Shown: positions 59,651 to 64,000 of the stretch, piece by piece | How positions within the stretch are numbered: position 1 is the stretch's first letter | Layout: each line of letters starts with the position of its first letter | Source: Adiantum capillus-veneris | Lineage: Eukaryota; Streptophyta; Polypodiopsida; Polypodiales; Pteridaceae | NCBI GenBank assembly: GCA_014529385.2 | Contig: CM043964.1 | Span: 103,020,087-103,084,086 of the forward strand | DNA length: 64,000 nucleotides | Direction of reading: 5' to 3' | Translations under genes and position numbers: made by a program | Notes under the pieces: generated by a model | What the model saw: the letters and a program-made list of their open reading frames with translations, nothing else | Databases searched by the model: none | What the model was told of the DNA's origin: nothing

Positions 59651-60815
59651 TTTCCTAAATGTGCGCATGTATTAACATCAATGTTTATAATAAATTTAAA
59701 CACTAATTCCATTAAAAGTTGAATTACATGAAATTATCGATCATGACTTACCCAGTCCCCCCTTAAGACTCAATCACATGACTTAACCAGTTGCAGCTTA
59801 TCTCAACCACATGACATAACTAGTTACGACTTATCCAATCCATTAGAAATCAATCAGCTGACTTACGAGGTCAAACAATTCTTTTAAAGAAAAACAACTT
59901 GATTTACTATTCATAGAATCATAAAAAAGTCATATAGAGGTCTACAAAAGATGTCTCCATGAGTAACATAGTAGAGGTTTCAACCTTAACTATGATACAC
60001 ATCAGCTCACATGTCGTAAGATTTTGGTGGGTTGTGCCTTGGACATAGAAAATGATATATACACAAGAGGAAGCTTGGGGTGGCCAATAAAAAATTTCTT
60101 CTTCAAGGTTGATCAAGTATGATTGTTGATAACAATTTGATTGGCTGGATAATTGATGTCACTTTGTCATAAAACCATTAATCAAGGGTTGTGACTCCAT
60201 CAAGGGCCATTACATTAGTGGTGCTTTGTAAAATTGAAAGTATAGAGCCAACTTCAATTCTTCAGTCCATCTTATTTGGTGTAGGTCAATCTCCAAGTGT
60301 TCAATGTGACGTACTTGGATAGCAAAAGCTGATCCACAAACCCAATGACTTGTATATAGCCATGTAATTTGGTGGGTCAAAATCTATGTGAGGGCAAAAA
60401 TCTTGTCAAAACAAGTTCTCTCAAAATTTGAAGAGTGGTGATTGGCTAGCAGTGTGATACATATCTTTAAAAATAATTAAACAGTTGGTGTCCAACAATT
60501 TGTGCTACAAAAACAACATGATAACAATGTTAAGCTAAGTATGCATGCATTCAATCCCAAGAATACTACAGACTGCTGAGAAACCAAACCTTAAACCTAA
60601 GGCTCTAGCACTACAAGAGATACTTAAATTCCAACGTCAGATAACCGACATCAACTGCAAGGGTCGGTATATGTGTAGGTAAATCTAGAGGGACATCAAA
60701 TTTTAAAAAAAATTGATTTTCAAATTTTTGAGACCAATATCGATGCATATACCGGCGCTGATATCGATGCTACTTTGATCTGTCGATATTCACATTGATT
60801 TTCATGTGACATGTT
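59651..60815 (-). other. Leader between gypsy primer site and gag
   Basis: Non-coding, AT-rich; nothing further recognised. Confidence 0.4.
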
Positions 60816-60833
60816 GCAGTATGATACCAATTG
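60816..60833 (-). other. Primer-binding site (tRNA-Met type)
   Basis: Minus strand CAATTGGTATCATACTGC directly after the LTR end at 60834; TGGTATCA matches the tRNA-Met primer core and the rest has drifted. Confidence 0.65.
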
Positions 60834-62090
60834 TGAGGTCCCAAACCTGGAAGATTGGAGTGACTTGATAGTTAGCCTTTGTTTATTCTCAAGTTCAATT
60901 GACAACACCCTACTCCGATTCCACAAAGCAAGGATACAACCAAAAGAAGAGAAGAAGACCTCTATCTATCACTATTGTGTTGGTAAGGATCATACACCAC
61001 AAGCAAGTTGATAAATCAAAGGAATCTATGGAAAGATAATTCCTATATCATAAAGATAAAATAACATTGATATACTTAGAATCTATAAACAATGCCTTTT
61101 TCCCCACGTTTAAGAGGCACGACTGCCATTCATAAATCATAAACGTGATATGAGACTTATGCTTAACTAACTAATAGTTTAGTAAAAAGTATCTGACTAA
61201 TCAAGTCCAGCCATCCGTAGACATAGTTCCGTTTGAATACTAGTTTCCCACTTTGCACTCACCAGTTCTTCTTGTTTTTTATTTACTAACACATTGTTTT
61301 ACATGTACAAACAATGTTCCTTTATTAATTTTGAAAACAGGGTCTTTCATACATCCCTTCAAACGTCACAAAAACATTTCTTTCTTAAAAATAGGCTAAT
61401 GAAAAAAATCCTATATCTCAACAAAAAGAATTTTCCATAAGAGCTTGCCACTACAAATAGACTTTCTCTGTCTAACCAATATAACCTTTGCAAAGTATTT
61501 ACATATTTGCTAATCACAAAACACACAAACCTTCCCAATTGCTAACCGCAAGGGAGCATCTTGCTAATCGCAAGGCATTTTGCTAATGGCAAGGCATCTC
61601 AATAACCACAAGGAACAAAAAGAGAGTTGATAGCCTCAACTTATTCTCCACTTACTATAGTCCCATCTTGAAACAAGATATTCTTCCAGCAACTATGTTC
61701 TTTAAGTGACTCCTTAAACATGATTAACTAACTCCTAATATCAAACAAAGACAGTTTATCAAACAATAACCATTTATCAAACAATTAGCTCACTACTCTA
61801 TGAAATCATATGCTTGTTTCTTGTGACTCATAATCATGCTTCTTGGAACTCCTAAGCTTGACCTACCGGGTCATCATGTATAACAATGAAGAATTATAAA
61901 TTCATTTTACCGGATTAGCAACGTGTTCAACTACCTCCCGTGTTGAAGGTTGTGCGGCATTAACTTCTTTTGTAGACGACGCCTCCGCTTCAGCTACGAC
62001 TCGAGTAGTTGATACCTTTCTTTGTACCTTTCTTGGAGGAGGAGCGGTAGAAGCGTCCTTAGATATTTGAGTCACTTTCTTTGGGACCAA
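60834..62090 (-). repeat. 5' LTR remnant of the chromovirus-type element
   Basis: Matches 46449-47735 throughout, including GAGTGACTTGATAGTTAGCC, CTAATCGCAAGG repeats, and the coding-like stretch at 61902-62105. Similarity ends at about 62085-62090, so roughly half of the LTR is missing here. Confidence 0.8.
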
Positions 62091-63165
62091 TACGTTCGTG
62101 CGCATTCATATATCTTCCTTGATGATGCTTATCATGCATCGGCTTTGTGTAGAGGGAGGTATCCCAAATCCCGAGAAGGTTTTTTCGAGTGATAACTAGA
62201 CCAAGCAAAAATTAGCAATGTACTATTTCAAAAAGCCCAAACTAGTCAAGGTACTTCTACATATTTCAATAATCATTCACATATGTGTTTTTATTTAGTT
62301 CTTACACTCTACCCAAGCCTAGATAGAGGTGGTGGACATTAAGTTCAAAATAGGTAATGGTAACATGTTGCAAAGGAGACAAAGGATTCAGCTAATGAGC
62401 AATTAGAAACTTCTCTTTAGTATTAATGTGGCTGATATTTCTTGTGTCAGAATGTAGTGACAAAGGGATGAGTGTGTATAATGCAGCTCATAGAAGCAAG
62501 ACCTATTTAGAACACAAGGGACAAGCTTACTAGAGTAAGGGTCCTCACAAACTAATTTCAAACCCAAGAAGTCACAAGGTATGGAACTAGGAATTGTCAC
62601 CATGGACTTGTTCAAAAAAGCATTATGAGGGTAGCCTACATGTTTTCATTGCAATTTCTACCACTATAACATCCACCTCAATCCTAGTTGTGTGCCATCT
62701 CTTTGTTTGTGTGTGTTTGTGTGCACATTAGGGCCAAAAACGACTCAAAAAGGGCTATTTGTTAATCTAAGGATTAAGGAATAGTCCAATAGTTATTTGA
62801 CACGTATACAAAAGTATGGCACTCTTGTCTCCTCTGTTGTGGGTTTTGGTGGTTCTATTTTTACGGAGAACTGCTAAATGTCTTGATCATAAGGCTGAAA
62901 CTGCTATTTTTGGGTGCTTTCGGCGAGAGAGCTCATTAAATTTGCAGCTCAAAGTAATGAAGTCTCATCTTTTATTCTATTTTATATTTCACAAAAGCGT
63001 TGTCAAAAGATACGAAATCTATGTCAGAAGGCTCTCAAAACAAGGGCATTAATGACAAATCACCTACTTTTTTCAAACGTATACCTTTCTCGCTCTCTAG
63101 TTTGTGAGAGGTTTTAAGTCTTTCCGTCTATACTTTCTTTCTTCTTCTCTAATCTCTGAGTTTCC
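62091..63165. other. No gene recognised
   Basis: Flank of the truncated LTR. Short frames near 62816-63117 overlap in different registers and show no domain. Confidence 0.4.
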
Positions 63166-64000
63166 ATGGCGTCTTTTGCACGTCACTCTTCACATAACAT
63201 AACTTCTTGTGACTTTCATAACGTTAGAGAGGATGGTCTTTGGAAGCCCATATCTTTTCGTGTGAATGACTGGTTAACAATGCTTCCTTCATGCAAAGGT
63301 GTACACAGAGGAAGAGAACTAAACGCGATAAAGTAAAAAACCATTGGAAAGGTCGTGTTCTTGCTTTCAAAGTGATTGACAATGGTTGGCTAGCTAAGGT
63401 TCAACATGTGTACATGGCCAAGGATATGGTGTATACTGAGAAGAACATCCCAAACTGCATTCTTACTGTAAGTACAAAAAGAACTATTTGATATAGTGAA
63501 TTTTTTTCATTATCCCATTGTTTTTCTCATTTTTGATTCCATTCCAGATATATTTCCTTCAACAGCTGTGGAATGGAAGCCTGTGAAGAGTCTAAGTGGG
63601 ACGTTCAAAGCAATGCATAAAGGGATTGCAGATGCTATGTATGCTGACAAGCCATCTTCCTTTTACAAAACAATGGATATGTTTGTCTATTTTACAGAAT
63701 ACAAAGTTCCATCACGAGAAGGTGCATATGGAGAACTACATCAGTTACCCATTCCCACCATAAGTTCACTTAACTGGGAAGCTCCTAATGCATGTACTAT
63801 ATCAAGCTTCAAATCCAAGATCAAAGAAGACATCCTTAAAGCTATGTCTCCGGGAAGGATATCAAGAAGGATTAAAGTTCAATGGTTCTTGCCTATACAT
63901 GTCTTTGTGGCATGTTTCAAAACAATGGACTTGCAGAGGACAAAGACGATGTGGCTTAATAGAAGACTTTCCATGACTGAACTGGATAATGTTCTTGGAG
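63166..64000 (+). pseudogene. Fragment of a multi-exon gene of unknown function, continuing off the window
   Basis: ATG 63166 opens MASFARHSSHNITS...GLWKPISFRVNDWLTML. Near 63300 the sense frame moves by one position to RDKVKNHWKGRVLAFKVID, AKVQHVYMAKDM and ends IPNCILT at a GTAAGT donor (63470). After a ~77-bp intron-like stretch with TTTTTGATTCCATTCCAG, a third frame reads VEWKPVKSLSGTF, YKTMDMFVYFTEYKVPSREG, WFLPIHVFVACFKTMDLQ up to the window edge without a stop. The composition is that of a real protein, but the frames do not join cleanly across the splice, and a frameshift lies in the first part. I do not recognise the family; a transposon gene is as likely as a host gene. Confidence 0.45.

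Larger units (their letters stand above)
46449..62090 (-). mobile_element. Chromovirus-type Ty3/gypsy element on the minus strand, old and internally interrupted
   Basis: Read on the minus strand: remnant 5' LTR (62090-60834), tRNA-Met primer site (60833-60816), leader, gag (about 59650-58800), protease (58750-58250), RT (58150-57165), foreign block (57165-50690), RNase H and integrase (50690-49000), polypurine tract (48857-48843), 3' LTR (48842-46449). LTR halves are recognisably related but clearly diverged, and all coding parts carry stops. Protein motifs (FFDDILIYS, VSMLKPYIPSH, LQPSRILE) and the primer site are those of chromoviruses. Confidence 0.8.

Overview
The window looks like repeat-dense nuclear DNA of a land plant with a large genome. 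The reasons are plant-lineage LTR retrotransposons (Ty3/gypsy Tat type with a second, archaeal-like RNase H; chromovirus-type gypsy; Ty1/copia with tRNA-Met primer sites), a 181-bp nucleosome-length satellite, GT/AG intron borders, and very long GA and C/G runs. A seed-free plant such as a fern or lycophyte is a guess only. I found no certain intact host gene. Almost all coding sequence here belongs to mobile elements, and most of it is broken.

Layout. 1-860: minus-strand hypothetical ORF with one stop, preceded by a splice acceptor. 901-10246: about 9.3 kb of a ~181-bp satellite; its middle and right parts show a ~1.5-kb higher-order repeat. 10247-13127: AT-rich spacer, a GA tract, a small degenerate minisatellite, a candidate exon with a GTAAGC donor (11651-11858), and a second looser repeat family that shares the core GGTCCACCACTTGTCC with the satellite. 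13260-23233: a complete ~9.97-kb Tat-lineage LTR retrotransposon inserted into a satellite monomer, with ~2.08-kb LTRs about 1% different and a CTAC target duplication. Its gag-pol frame is open for about 1660 codons apart from two TGA codons, but the integrase core has been replaced in frame by a piece of chromovirus RNase H. 23234-24300: satellite and spacer resume. 24356-27596: broken transposase-like gene (DUF8039-like then DUF7869-like). 27880-30470: 5'-truncated second Tat element that keeps the integrase core missing from the first.

31.5-39.6 kb: decayed copia element (LTR promoter, tRNA-Met primer site, gag, protease, integrase), split by a ~3.7-kb block rich in GA tracts and holding a repeated palindrome. 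41255-44546: compact copia-derived element with 207-212-bp LTRs that keeps only gag/protease remnants. 45.9-46.45 kb: gypsy integrase 3' fragment, cut exactly where the next element begins. 46449-~62090: minus-strand chromovirus-type gypsy element (5' LTR remnant at 60834-62090, gag, protease with an in-frame 132-bp duplication, RT, RNase H, integrase, 3' LTR). It is interrupted between RT and RNase H by ~6.5 kb that contains a TTAA-flanked 1.33-kb inverted-repeat element and a cluster of foldback elements. 63166-64000: fragment of a multi-exon gene of unknown function running off the window.

The window is best read as nested insertions of different ages: the 13260-23233 element is the youngest by LTR similarity, and the copia and gypsy hosts are old. 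The most unusual observations are the in-frame Tat/chromovirus chimera, the higher-order satellite sharing a core motif with a second repeat family and lying between divergent splice acceptors, and the TTAA and foldback elements inside the gypsy element.
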